From NCBI GenBank assembly GCA_005406025.1, contig BGZK01000009.1, positions 62,001-126,000 on the forward strand: 64,000 nt of DNA, in the 5' to 3' direction. The position numbers were made by a program, and so were the translations under genes. The number at the start of each line of letters is the position of its first letter. The stretch's first letter is position 1. Under the pieces are notes generated by a model. It saw nothing but the letters and a program-made list of their open reading frames with translations, ran no database searches and was not told where the DNA came from. Below, piece after piece: positions 13,750 to 27,583 of the stretch. Source of the stretch: Eumeta japonica. Its lineage: Eukaryota; Arthropoda; Insecta; Lepidoptera; Psychidae.

Positions 13750-14720
13750 AACCGGCTAAGACCATGTCGGACCACGCTCAGTACAAGGTTCCATAGCCGT
13801 TAGGTATTACAAAGAAATTCGCTATAGATGAAATTTTGAATCAATTTTGTATTGTGAAGTTTTGGAAAGTTAGGTGTATGCTAAGATTATTTTTTCATAT
13901 TGAAGGGGTAAATAATGGGTTTCAATAAGTAATAATACGATAATCGTTTATATAAAGTTTATATTAAATGTATTCTATTAGATTCTATCAAGTGACTTTA
14001 CTGTAATGTATTATTATTTTAATGTATTTACCTAAATATATAATTATGTATCAGATTTTAAGTATGTTTAAACATGATTTAAAACGACAGTCTCAAAATG
14101 TAAAAGTACGATGTTAAAAATTCCATGAGAAAAAGAGCGTATCTTCATGGTCTTTTTGTTGAAAAGTGCAATTCTTAGGCAATAATTATAAAACGGTATA
14201 CTTGATTATATTATAAATAATTGTCATTGAAAGTATTTAATAAAAGTTATTTTTATAATTCTTTTCTAATTTTTTTGGTCATACGGTCCACAAAAAAAAA
14301 AGAAGGGGGACACGATTTATTTTAATTCCGGAGTGATAATTTTAGAAAATATTCACTTAATCAAATAACTTTCTTAGAAATCTTAAAGTTTTTTTAAGAG
14401 CTGTTGAAATATGTGCCACACGTTGATGTTTGCTGAAATTTTCTTTCAAATCAAAAATATATTTATTTCGTAGGTAATGAAATTACACTTGAAATACGTC
14501 ATTAATGATTTTCTGCTTTTGTTATATGTGTGGAGAAATATTAATTATGTTATTTAACTACCACACTGAGTAGCGGCTCATACAAGACATCTATACTTCA
14601 AATTTTATCAATAATACATCTTGTAATTTTGAATAAAATACCTGTGACAAAAGGACGGACGGACGGACGGACATGATGAAACTACAAGGGTTCCGTTCCG
14701 TTTTTGCTATTTAAGCTATG
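13750..14720 (+). repeat. Second copy of the GTCGGA..GGACGGAC interspersed repeat
   Basis: Opens with CCGGCTAAGACCATGTCGGA then AAGGTTCCATAGCCGTTA. Closes with (GGAC)5 at 14653-14672 and GGGTTCCGTTCCGTTTTTGC. It is longer than the 9.7-kb copy because of a LINE tail insertion and AT-rich filler. Confidence 0.55.
14440..14530 (-). mobile_element. Short LINE tail, copy 4
   Basis: TCAAATCAAAAATATATTT, then a run closely similar to the 3' end of copies 2 and 3 (TTCGTAGGTAATGAAATTAC). It is nested inside the interspersed repeat at about 13,750-14,720. Confidence 0.5.
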
Positions 14721-15559
14721 GAACTTTAACATATAAATAAAAGACATTTATCATGGTACATATAAAAAACTTGCTCGTTTTAATGTTATGCGACCAAAAA
14801 CTTATTTCTTACTCAGCATAGTATTGATCTGTCAGTTTTATTTCTACAATGAATTATGTGTTAGTCAAAAAATAGCAAAATATTTTGAACCTGATTTTGG
14901 TTTATTTATAACATAACGATTTGTTCTAAAATTATATGGCGTATTATTACTTTTTTTAAGTAACAGAGGACACGGCCTCCAGTCAAAGTAGTGTATTATT
15001 TTCGAAGATTTCCCTATGTTCATGAATTATCGCGTAATTAGTCATTTACATATTTTTAATATCCCGTTATGAAATTGAAGAGTTGTCATGAGACTGAAAA
15101 GTTATTGTTTCACCTCAATTTTCGAAAATGGGTTTTCATCAGATGTTGACGTTTTAGGGTCATAAGAATCTTCTTTCAAGTTTCTGTGCGTTTGCAAGCG
15201 TGCGTTTTTAAAGGGGTTCGCTCATTTCAAACTTTCTTAAACGTTGAAGTAATTTCACCAAGTGGATTTTGAGTAATCTCAACAATAAAGTTTTCAGAAA
15301 AATCTTTTTTATAATAACTTTTAGACTATTCTACAGACGGATACTACAATCTGATCAGCTTTTTTCCTTAAACATATATGTCATATATTGAATGCAGCAA
15401 ACTGCATCAAAATAAGAAAAAAATTTTAAAAAGAATTTTTTTTACAATATTTTGTAAATTACTATACCGGCGGATTCCAAAATCTATTATTAAAGAGATA
15501 TTTTTGGAAAAAAATTCATAAAAAGGTTTTTTTTAAATATTTTTTTTAATTTTTCTAGC

Positions 15560-16150
15560 GATCAATTCTAAAATCTAACCAGTTCTTCTTAAAAATACAA
15601 ATAATCTTAAACTGCACCAAAATCGGTTGATTCATTCTAAAAATATCGTTAAAGAAATATTCGAAAAAAAAAGAATTTTGTAAATGACATGTTAAATCCT
15701 TGATGATGTTTAGTATTCGGTCATCTTTTTCTATTTAAAAAAGTTCATAAAATACCATACAGCAGATCAAAATCAAACGTGTTTCAAATTTTAGAATTGT
15801 AAGAGTTCAAAACGTATATGAACAACATTTTTAGCTCTGAGAGCTTGAAAAACTAGTAAAACTGATCTTATGACGTTAATAATGACGCATGACGAGCTGA
15901 ATAATTTACTACTCCTTTATTTTTAATAAAGGAGTGGCAAATTTTTAATTCGAAAGGAGTAAGAAGTTTCAGGGATGGCTTGAAGGGTCAAGCAAGCTCC
16001 CAATTTTCGAACTCAAAAACTCATAGCCAATGTGTATAGTTCTAGAAGCTCAAAAATACATCGAAAAATATCATAGCGGAAAGGGTTATGGGTGGCCTGT
16101 CGGGTCAACCGTTTTACAGATTTTTTTTTATAGATATTTATAAATCTACT
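15560..16150 (+). repeat. Unclassified repeat R2, copy A
   Basis: Shares with 37,920-38,790 the words CAAAATCGGTTGATTC, GAGCT..AAAAGCT motifs and a terminal GGGTCAACCGTTT then AGATTTTTTT. Very AT-rich, degenerate, no ORF. Confidence 0.5.
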
Positions 16151-17164
16151 TAGATCTATTCACGTTTAGTTCCTAAACATTAAAAACGCCTTCCGATTTT
16201 TGCCTAAGAGCTCGATAAAACAATAGCTTTCATTTAAATTATAGATTATTGCAAGCGAACGCTTTCAAAACGAAACGAGGCAGCCGGCCTGGACTACGTC
16301 TAACTTTCTTGATTAATCCAACTACAATTTAGTTAGGCCAGAACAAGCTCTCGCAGCTCTCTGGGATGTATTAGTTAATGCATTGTTAGCGTTCACCGAC
16401 GGCGACGCGACGTTTTGATTTACTATGTGCTTCATGTGCTTGTTGTTGCTTAAACCTACCTTAGTAAATAGTAGGTTTATGTGTGAAGTTTCTCTTTATT
16501 TTTCTACGAATGTTTAGAAATACTATACACATTTCAGCTATTTTGTAGGAACGTCGTTTATAACATTTTATATTGATTTCAGATAGGAAAATTTTTCGTT
16601 GTAGAAAGTTGTCTAAAATACAAGTAGGCCGCTAATGTCATATTCAGTGAGTACAGAAGATGAGAGAATGTTACTAATTGAAGTCTTCATTGAGTTGAAA
16701 AGAAGTATTGGGTTATGTGAGGATTTCGCGTTATCATGGAGCAATAATGTCTGGCTGATGTGTTGCAGTTTTTCTATGAATTTTGCTCAAGATTGGCTGA
16801 AATTCGTCACTGTAGGTATTGCCTGTTATGGATATACCATACATCAGAAAATTATGGTGAATCATACCAGCGGGGAATCACTAAGAAATGACTATGGTCT
16901 TTCTGCAGGTAAACCTCCTCCAAGGGCATTGTGATAACGGTGTTAGAATTCGGCTATTGTGTTACTCGTTTCAGATTGGCGCGAAAAATCGACGTTTCGT
17001 CACACTTGCCAATTTGCTTCGAAATTATTTCGTTGGTGAAACGGTATTGATCGTTTTATGAACGCAATGCCAATTTAGAATAGTTAGTTTATGTGGTATG
17101 TATTTTTCAGTTCTTTATCGTTTTAACTTGTTTGGAAAAAAACAGTTAATCAAAATCGATTAGA

Positions 17165-18010
17165 ATAAAATTCAAAATATTGCTGTTTTATAGGTAATAG
17201 AAATGCACTTGAAATATTAGTACGTAATTATGAACTGTTGAAACTCGAGGGTTGCTCTTTTATTGCTTAAAATAATAAAAATATTAAATGGTTAACAAAT
17301 ACTGATATAATAAACTTATGAAATACTCAGAAATAACATGAAAAACCTTACAGCCGAGCAGTTCCACCTCATTGGTTTTTTTTTATTAGTATATTTAGAT
17401 GATGTAAAATAGCCCTTATCGTATCGTTTTTCTAACGACAAATTTAGATTCTATAAGGGCAAATTTTTTATTGTAGTTGAGATATTGAATTTTACATTTA
17501 ATGATATTCAAACTATATTGTATTGATTTTCATAAGAGGCAAGATCATTCTTATATCTAGTGTTAATATTAGGAATGTCGCTCATATTTCGGAACGAAGA
17601 ATTGTTTCGAAATATGAAAAATGAGAGTGACATAGAGATGTTACTCTCGACATAAACCAAGTTTTTGTAAACATATTTTAATTTGATGTTGTTTTATGGC
17701 GAATGCAAATTACTATATTTTATTTAATTTGTCTCTGAGATACGCTTCTGGTCGCGAATTGTAAACGGCACGAATCACCTGCTTCTGCAGCACAAGAATT
17801 GTATTAATATAGGCAGCAAGACTCCGCAATAAAATGAGACAGGTCATGAGACTACGAAAGAAACCAAAACAAACGATCTCGTACTGTTTCCATCTTTGAT
17901 TTCGTAATATGAGAACTCCATCGAACACAGCGTCCACAGTGAAACCAAGAAATAAGGTCGTGACCCCAATATCCAGATATCTCGTTCGTGACGAGTGTAA
18001 TACACGCCGA
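17165..18010 (-). mobile_element. Degenerate non-LTR retrotransposon 3' part, copy 1
   Basis: On the minus strand, 17713-17937 encodes YINTILVLQKQVIRAVYNSRPE, which resembles the C-terminal region of CR1/Jockey-type reverse transcriptases. The sequence shares long stretches with copies at 18,165-19,080 and 55,210-55,736, for example GCAAGATCATTCTTAT and ATGTCGCTCAT. No intact ORF. Confidence 0.7.
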
Positions 18011-18164
18011 AGTCAAACTATTACGCTGATTCTGAAACCGTCATAAACGGTTCACCACTCAGCTCCACCTGTCAGCTCTCGCAGATCGTTGTAGTCGACC
18101 TGAGTGCTTACGCCTGCTGTTCAAAGCGGCGTCGTTTGACGTTTGAATGCCAGTTTAAATCGAA

Positions 18165-19080
18165 TCAAATCAAAAACATTTTTATTTCGTGGATAATGGG
18201 ATTATTATTGAAATAACGTGATTAATATTAACATTACCATCCGAATGATTTTCGACATCACCATCCAAACGATGATATTCACCTTCAGAACAATGGGCAA
18301 GAAACTCAAGGGTTGTTTTTTTTTTTTGCTCATGGATACAAAATATTAAATAATTAATAAAATCAGTGCAACGCTTAAACAAAATGAAGTAACCCGATAG
18401 CCATGTCATTAAATTCCATGGATTTTGAAATTACTATATATTTAAAATATTCAAACACAATAAATAATATCTCTTGCCATATTACATTTTTTGAAAAGTT
18501 TAAATTCATAAAATGGTAATTTTTGAATTTCAGCTGGAATCTTGTTATAAAAGATAATCTTAATATACATTGCCTCTTGACTGGTTTGTTAACTTTACTG
18601 AGATATTATAAGCAGAAAGGTCGTTCTTATGCCTAATGTTAACCTTATGGATGTCGCTCATTTTTTGTAACGATTCTATATTTATTTTGATATATACCAG
18701 GTTTTCGTATACGTATTGTGACGATACAATTAAGACATTCACGTCTTTTTTGGAACGAATTTCTTTATTTTTCTGATAGGTGCTTTTGGTCGCAAATTAC
18801 AAATAGCACGAATAACCCACTTCCGTAGCACAAAAGTGTGTTAATGTCAAATAAAATTCCGTAGCCCATGAGACTATGAAAGGAATTGAAACAAACTATT
18901 ATCGCGATGCTTTCGTATGTAAGTCGCCGAATTGTTTTGACCGCATATGGTGCAGAATTAAACCTTTTCGCATACCTAGTAATATGGAAATTTCAATGTA
19001 ACTTAGCATCTAAAGTGAGATCAAGAAATGAGGTCATGTCCTCGATATCCATTACGTCGTCTTTGACGAGGAATCAAATG
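18165..19080 (-). mobile_element. Degenerate non-LTR retrotransposon 3' part, copy 2
   Basis: Same family and orientation, immediately next to copy 1. The 3' end at about 18,165 carries an AATCAAATCAAAA word (minus-strand TTTGATTTGATT tail). The minus frame at 18560-18742 has SSQYVYENLVYIKINIES and SDIHKVNIRHKNDL, typical of the region after the RT domain. Confidence 0.7.
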
Positions 19081-19089
19081 TGAGGAAAC

Positions 19090-21500
19090 TCGATCAGAAG
19101 AAATTACTAATTCACGCCTAACTGTATACACCTGACAGCCTTTCGTTATTGCCCGAAGTACAGTAGGCAACCTTACTTTAGCGCTTTATTTACATCTTTT
19201 ACCATTTATTGGTGACATTTATTTTTAGGATTTATGTAATAAAATTATTCAAGAAAAAAAAAGAATAAACGATATTTATTTGAAAATAGCTACGCCGGGA
19301 TATAGGACGACAGCCTTAATACATTTTGTGTAATTAGACACTTTATTATGTAAAATATACATTTTATTAGGACATTCGACGAAAAAAGGTCACCCGATTT
19401 TTGATCCTGTAGTAGTAGGGCAAAAATCAACTTAGGACATTGATATTCATTGGTTACCCTTTATAAGAACGCAGCAAATATATATATACATATATAGCCA
19501 CTTTGAATTGCATTTATGATTGGTCAGTATTTCTATTCAAAAATCGATTCGAGCCTTTGATATTTATATGTCAAACTAATAATCATTGTGCATAACTTGA
19601 AAAGCAGACAGTGGATTGTATTCCTAATTACAAATGTGGATAATTTTATTTTTTTATTATATATTTCATTATATTTTAAAAAAATTACAATAGAATTTCT
19701 TTATCATTTGAATTCAAGATGGCTCACACGCTTAAAAGGCACTTATTTAAACGGCGATCTTCATTACAATACTTGATATAAATATACGCCATATATCAAT
19801 CCATTTTATGTTTGAAAGAAAGATATTAAAATATTTATTTTCAAAATATATTTATTCTTTCTATAGAAGCTTTCATGAATAAATAAAAAACACTTTATTT
19901 TTTGTATCCATGGCACAAGAGGCGGAATAATTTTCATAATGTTATTAATTAAAGTGATAGTATCCTCATTAAAAGTAAGCGGCTCGTAAATCAACAACTT
20001 ATCTAAATTACTCTAAAATTCATCTTGTTAATTCAAGTAAATTAATTGCTCACGTTGTATCGCATATTATTTTTCACATTTTATGGATTTCTATTTCGAA
20101 TAATTTCCTCTGTGCTGTATTACTAAAGTCTGCCTTTGTTATTTATGGGTTTATTGTCTTTAAGAATATATCCAGATTATAGTATTTATTTTTTATTCAT
20201 ATTTAGCACTACATGAACCTGTATTTCCACAGATACAAAATAATTGGCTATCATTTTATATTTGACATATTTGCTATTTTTTTGGAAGGAAGCTTCACTA
20301 GAGCTTATATTTTGATTGAATCAAATCGATAAGTGAACTACTTGTATTAATATACAGATTATTAAAGAAAAGACGTGATTCTACTTTTGTATGTATAAAA
20401 GTGAAATCATGCAGAAATTATTTGACATTCATTTTGTTTTGTTTATAATTTACGGATAAGTGGGTTAAAGCGGTATTATGTAAACACATATATATTTTTC
20501 ACCATACAGTTGAATGAAGAATATGTATCATCACTACATACACTTCATTGTACAGTACCTAGCTATTCGTTCTTAAGAAGGCGGTCAAGTGCGACTTTTA
20601 TATGTATATGTATTGGCAATAAATAATTAATTTATGTAATTCTGTGGTATAGTAAGTGGTATTCACTTTTAATTTAGTCGCCATCACGTGTGTGTGTTTT
20701 TTTTTATAATGTTATTGTAGTATAAAATAATAGATTATTTATTTTGACATAAATGTCTAATTATGGTATAAAAATATTAAATTCGTATCATCATGTTAAA
20801 AAATTATTTGATTAAAATATCAGTTGCAAACCGCATTCGGAATTTTCTTTTATATTACTGCAGTGACACTCAGGAAATTAAAATCTTCCTCTGTTGATAA
20901 GACGTTTTTAGTGAACGGTAATTGATGGAAAGTCGTTTTTAAAAAAAAATTGCTCAAAGATAGCAAAAAAACATTTTTAAGGTTTGTTTAGTTTTCAATT
21001 GTTTAGACTATGACATCAATACATATCTGGTGTAATGTTACAGTTTTATATTCAGGAGAATCTCACGAACGTGGTAACAAGAAAGGGGTTGGACACAAAT
21101 TTTCAAAAACAAAAAAAAAAATGCGCGATGACGCCACGCTCTACCATTTGTATATGATACGTCAATTTAATTGCTCGACGTTGCCTTGTTTCCTGTTTTT
21201 CGTGCGGTGCTTTCTTCGTATCCGCTCGTAAGAACGCACATCGTCCGCATACAAATGACGGGGCGTTGCGTAGACGCATAACGACACGCACGACGAGCAG
21301 CGAGGCGAGCTGGTGCCGACAGGATTGCGCCGAGTGCATTGTTCTTAGTAACTTTATCATTCCGCCTCGATCGCCGGGAAGGTCGATGCTACCATACCTT
21401 TGTACTGTAAACGTCGCTTTAGGCTAGGGTCGATAAATACCGTGCAACATCAGATTCGCCGACTAGACACAAGATTCTTTCTGGCTAATAACCTTCGTTT
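19090..21500. other. Intergenic, with a GC-rich island at 21,120-21,440
   Basis: No gene recognised. The island is GC- and CpG-rich compared with its flanks (many CGC/ACGACG words). It could be a promoter or noncoding exon. Nothing links it to a product. Confidence 0.4.
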
Positions 21501-21766
21501 TTACATTTTACATGCACCTAGGATCGATTTGAGCCTCTAAATTTTCTACGTAGATTAATCTATACGAACGATTTAAAATATCAGTTCGATTCTGGCGGGA
21601 ATTAATCCTGGCTTTTATTTTAAATGGAAACAAAAAAGTGTTTCGTCGCATACGACCTTCGAAATTGAGTAAAAGCGGTCGTCTTTTGGTCTGTCGTACC
21701 GCGGTGTGCCCGGGTCGCGCCACGCTCCACGTCAAATTAATAGTTCATCACTGCGTCACCTTAATC
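21501..21766 (+). repeat. Unclassified interspersed repeat R1, copy A
   Basis: 266 bp that aligns end to end with 32,334-32,596. Shared words include TTACATTTTACATGCA, GGGATCGATTT-like, TTTTGTCGCATAC-like, CATCGCGGTGTACGC-like, CTCCACTTC-like, TTAATAGTT and GCGTCACCTTAA. No protein motif. Confidence 0.7.
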
Positions 21767-22853
21767 GTACCCTGTGTATATACTTATTTAAAGATTTGTA
21801 TTTTTAGTAGATTTCATAAAAATCTATTTATTGTATTTGTCCTCATGATGCAACTTTTGAAAAATTTTGCTGTTTTCCAAATTCACTCGACGAGCTGAGT
21901 CAGAAAATACATACGGTTCAAAAGTTTATATGTAAATATATGGACGATTACGAAGGTCAAGTTCAAATTTGATCCAAACCAGTCAATTAGTTCAGAAATT
22001 ACAGCAATTTAAAATTTTGAAAATCTGAAAATTATGTATTTCGTATGAATTACAAATGAAAATAAAATGAAATCTACTTGCATTTCGGCTGCCGAATGGC
22101 CTTTTTTATTTATTCTTGCGGAGTTGATTACATACAAGATTGCTTGTTTGAAAATAATTAAAAAGGTTACATAATACATCATCATCATCATCGCTCAACC
22201 TTCAGCCAGTCGCAATTACTGAAAGGGACAAGTCCCGATACACCGAAGGGAGCGTAATTATAGGGGGAGTGTAGGTTCTAGTCTGGATTAGGAGTGACGG
22301 GAGTGTAGAGCCAGCCGGTATTCGTGCAACCTTTAGCCAGAAACTGGATTCGGGATAGGTAATAGATACTATAGTGTGTCAATAAATATAATGGGAAAGG
22401 TATGTTCCTTTTAATTAAAAAGGTTACATAATACATATATTTATGTATAAAAACCGTGTGTGTGATTTATGTACGCTCGTATGAAGTTATACTTAATCGG
22501 TGTAACAATAAAAAAAAAATCAAAAATTTCATCCCGAGTGCCAGTATTATACGTTTGTAAAAAGAAGTAAAAAACAAGTGAATTAAATTAATTAATTTCT
22601 ATATATCTGAATACAAAATCAATCAATATTACAAAAACAATTAAAATAAACTATTTACTAAATAATAATGACCTAATAATATTAATTTATAATTGATCGT
22701 AAACGGAAACAGATAAAATTAATACATACCGACTATTAACCTCAAATCTTTAAAGATACTTAAAAATGTTTATATTGTTATTAAAAACGCTTTTATCACT
22801 ATTATTTGCAATAAATTATCAATAGATATCATTCACCCCTATATAATTTAAAA

Positions 22854-22885
22854 CATACACGGACGCACATACACACACAAAGAGA

Positions 22886-22950
<65 letters not shown>

Positions 22951-23006
22951 ACAAACACAAACAAACACACAAACATATAAACAGACACACACCACACACA
23001 CACAAA
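22854..23006. repeat. (AC)n microsatellite
   Basis: Perfect AC dinucleotide run at 22887-22945 (about 29 units), inside a longer imperfect AC-rich tract. Likely polymorphic. Open frames read through it in other frames are artefacts. Confidence 0.97.
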
Positions 23007-26000
23007 TATATTTATTGGTACTGATATGAAATACATGTAGATTCAGAAAGACTTGAAAATATTTGAATAATTATCTTGACTATAATTGACAGTTCTCCTG
23101 CGCACGCAAACACACGTGGTATAAGTCCTTACTTTTACTTTATTGGTAAATGGTTTAGCCTTTTCTGTAAAACTTGAGATACGTTTACCGACTTAGTGGT
23201 GTCGATTTAGATATTGTGTGCGCGCAAATCGTAAAAATTTTCCCCTAACGCTCCAAAAAAGTATAACTTTATTAAGTAAAAATATATCAATATATTGTAT
23301 TCCTCACTATATTTTGTACGTAAAAAGTAGAGTCGGTTAAAATATTTATTTATTTTAAATCTCATTTTTAATTTTCAGTTTACACAGATGTAATTTCTTT
23401 GAGATGCTATCTATTAAAATATTTTAAAAATAAATATGAAAAATCCAACAACATGATATCTATTAAAGGTTATTAAAATATTAACGATGTTAGATTAAAA
23501 TATCATGTTTTTGTGGTACATAAAAGTACTATTCTATTTTATTTATTTAAATTTTTTAAATTGATTTAAGATTAGTGGGATTGTAGTTTTGAAGGATCAA
23601 ATTTAGATTGCAACTTCAATAGATTATTTTAATCCGTACTTTGTTTTATAAACTTGGTTTCTATCAGAAATAAATTTATTCTCGTAACGGCTATTATGTT
23701 GTCAATTTTGATAGAAATGCATATGTGATAAAAAAAATCATCTACCAGAAGACATAACTCTTTTATGCTGAGACATTCGTGGCTGTGAGAGAAGCAATTA
23801 CATACATATATGTAATGTATATTTATTACACGTATATGTAAGTACTAGTCGCAGTACATAAGACTAACTAGAGGTCGAAAGTGAGATTGCAACGAAAATT
23901 GCAAACAGAAGATATAACACTCTATCAGATAAAAACACGTTAAGGTGTTTGGTTAATCTCGTTTTATCGTTCATTCAAGTGTTTGTCTGTTTATCTCGCA
24001 GCGAATACTGCGCTAACCGAAATGCATACAACAATCGCGCTTTGTGATTTCAACTAGTGCGTACATTTTCCAGTCCTGTCTAAGATATTTATAGACAATT
24101 TTTCTTTTTTTTTTCCTTTTCGTATAAATTCGATTAACTATTTTTTAAAGGAATATACATACACGTTGCGCCATAAATATCATTCGCATTTTGTCTAGTT
24201 TTGGATAGAAATGCACTCTTTTTTCATTGTTTTTTTTTTTTGTATGAAATGGATTTATATTTTTAGAGAATTTTTTGAAAATAGTTTATACATTGTGAAA
24301 TGCAAAAATCTATATTGGGAACACGAAGCTATAACGTTTTGTAGTTTCCAAGAGTACACATAGGTGTTTAATGATAGATACCTACTCATCTTTGTAAACA
24401 GCTAGTCTTAATATCGCATAGCTTGTCGCGTTTATAGTGAATAAGTTGTGAATTAGACAAAGCTGTTACAAAAATACGTGTAACAAATTTAAAGTCGTGT
24501 TACGTGCACTGTATATTGCACACGTCACTTTGCACTGGCGATATACGGCGTAGCTACCTTTAGGCATAAAACAGAAATACGGACAGTGCATATATCATCG
24601 TGTTTCTACAAGCAAACGAATAACTATAAGTATTTCATATCATTGATATTAAAAGCTGAAACTGATTTTCATATGGAGTACTTTGTATCCATATTTCAAC
24701 AAAATAAATCGAAGTAAAGCTCATGAAGTTAATAAAAACTATTAAAACGTTTATAGTTCAATCAACGAACAGAGTAATGAATTTTTTGTAGTTTTTTTTT
24801 ATTATTCCATATTATAATTTGTATGATAACATTTAAACAACAGGGTTTTCAGAATTAACAGCTTATATGTAAAATTCAAAGGAAGATATTGTGTGACACA
24901 ATTTGGCTAAAAACAACGGTGTTTTTCATTTCTATTTATCTTTTTGATGTACATGTGAAACTTGAAATCTATCGATTTATTTTGACACATTCTCACACAA
25001 TTTTTATTTTATTTATCAAAGGATTTGGATCTTAATCCCTCAAGGCTTCGATTTCAAAGCAAAGCGCCGACCATTTGGCCATTAAGGAGAGATAAATTGA
25101 GTCCAAATTAGAAATTTTCAGGGTATTTTTAACAGAAAAATATCGGAAATCCAAACGAGACAGGAATATGATATCTCTTGCCATCGTCACCTCACAAACA
25201 ACTAGACAACTGTCGTCACATCGGAGAAATGTTGACAGAACAGACCGACAGGGCGCGCTCGGCGAACGGAAATTAAATCCCGAGGTAATCTCCCACGTTT
25301 ACGAATTTACCTCTTGGCTGTTCGTTGGAAAACCCTCGATTTCAAAATTTACCTGAAAGCTTTGTGAGCTTATTTAAATTTCGCTGGAACAGACGAAACT
25401 GTTATGATACACGAATTTTCGATGTGCAAGTGATATTTTTTGTAGTTTTCATGTATTTTTTAGGTAGTTTTTTCCTATTGACAGTGTAGATATAGCACAT
25501 AGGTGTTTCAAAATTTTAACTGATCAAAATAAAATATACTGGGCAATAGTTACTATTATGCTAGATTTTTATCTTCATCTCCGTTCTATGGCTCCCGTGA
25601 AAGTGGCATCTTCCAACATACAAGGAGGGTAATTTTATATGTTTCGTTTCTCTTATTGAGCTCGGAAACTATAGAGAATCCTTTTAATATTAGACATCTA
25701 TGGCTATCAGATCTTTTCTGTTTTATTTCTGATACGAGACTCTTCTTAAAGAAGGACTCTTAGGTTCTAGGCCAACGGCAAATGTTACATGAATATTAAT
25801 GATCGGTCATTCATAGCAAAAATGTTTCAAAAACCATAGCATACCACAGGTCTGTTGCACTTATTCATGATGCGTTATTTTAGAAAATTGAATTCATCAC
25901 ACGACCATAACCATCATACCATAATATCTTTATAAATATAACTGTTCCAAAAAAAAAAAAAATGAAATGCAGTTATTAGCGACTGGCGATAGAAGTAAAA

Positions 26001-27509
26001 ATTTAAAACTTTATATGACAGTAGTTTACCTTGAGATTTTTAAATAAATTGTATTATAAAAAATTATTAATTACAATTTGTAGATTAAAATCATTAGCGT
26101 TAGTCTCGTTTTCATATCTATGGACATTCCAAGCAACAATTATATACATTTGGTTTATTTATTGATTAAAATACATGGATTAGGCGAGCTCAGTAAATAC
26201 TATATAAAAGTTAATGTTGGCCTTTTAATTTAAACAAAACTATAATAATTTTTCAGTTGAGTTGAACTAAAAAATGTAATTTTCCCACACCCAAAAAAGT
26301 TTTCTAATTACAATTTACTGTCAATGGATAGTATATTTGGAGACGCATGTCGGTGACGATAACTATGAGGCTTTACTAATAAAAAAAATCACCCAACGCA
26401 TATAAAGAAGTTTTTATATATTCTGTATCGGCATGTACGCACATAAAAAAAATTCATGTACACTGCATTGACATATCGGTTACGCGGTGACGCGAACACA
26501 TAAGATTTTACATATCCGAAAATCGTCTAAGGTGCTCTTAGCAGTTTTCGCCTTAAAATATTGTGGCGATAATACAGATGAATATCGAAGCCTTTATATG
26601 AGGATATGTTTATCACTTTTGATATACGAAACCTTAACAAATGCAGAAAAATTCTGTGTTGAGATGGGCAAAATAGTTTTCTTTATAATTTAATGTAAAT
26701 ATAGAGTTCACAGTGATATTCTTTCTATTTAGCCAAAAAAATCATCACATTAACTCAAATATACAACACAGAAACTTGTGGAGTTCATGGAAAACCAGTC
26801 GTTAATCTTCATTGAAAATATTTTGATCATTTGTATTTTGTTAATCCGGATGCGTTTTTTTTTTAATTACACGAAATATCTCAACGACGATAATTTTAAA
26901 TTTAATTAAGCAAATACATATACAAAATACAGCGCTCTATTGCCCGCCACAGTTACATTGCGTCTTTTAATACAAAGCGGTAGACTTGATTGTTGTTTTG
27001 ATTACATTGTTGCTTTGGCCTCATTTTATTTTTAGCGCGGTGAAACTGGGCGTTCAATGTATATTTTCTAAAGTTCCGAATGTGGCCAATGTATGAGTCG
27101 ATGAAGCAATATTAACTCGAAACATTCTCGCGAATGGCTAGTTTTTTTCGACACCAAAACTCGTAACGATGAAAGCCGAAACGATGCATTAAAATCGATG
27201 ACTTCAATTAAATAGACCATCCGAGTCAAACAAAATCACGGTGTTATCTCTATTTCAATGAATTGCATTCTGTTTCTATTTGTCACATTGCAACAATGCG
27301 TTTCGGTCTAGAAATGAAAAAGACGAATTCATACAATAGAAGGCCTTATCTTCAAAAAAATCTAAAAGTATGGCACACAGCTCCGTGATCGGCAAGCGCA
27401 TGCGTTATATCTCTTAGAAACTGTGTCGATTGTCATAATTTGGTCGAATATAATAGCTTTATCTGTTTTATTGTGTGGCTTATCGCTATCGAGTCGTATG
27501 GCGTTTTCA

Positions 27510-27583
27510 GCGACAGTGGGGCCGGCGTGTCCGCCTCGCTGAGTTGCTTCGCCGTGAGAACAGCGGTAGTGTTGAAAGTAAGT
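27510..27583 (+). promoter_or_regulatory. Possible noncoding first exon and promoter of the DPP4-like gene
   Basis: A GC-rich patch contains an arthropod-like initiator word (ACAGT at 27513-27517) and ends in a strong donor, AAA|GTAAGT at 27577/27578. Exon 1 of the gene starts at an acceptor 4.3 kb downstream, so a noncoding exon of this kind is required somewhere upstream. The link is inference only. Confidence 0.2.

Noticed and set aside
16635..16934. 99-residue plus-strand open frame
   Set aside because: No recognisable motif, no splice or promoter context. Chance frames of this length occur in 64 kb.
22819..23036. Overlapping Cys/Val-rich open frames
   Set aside because: They are translations of the (AC)n microsatellite, not genes.
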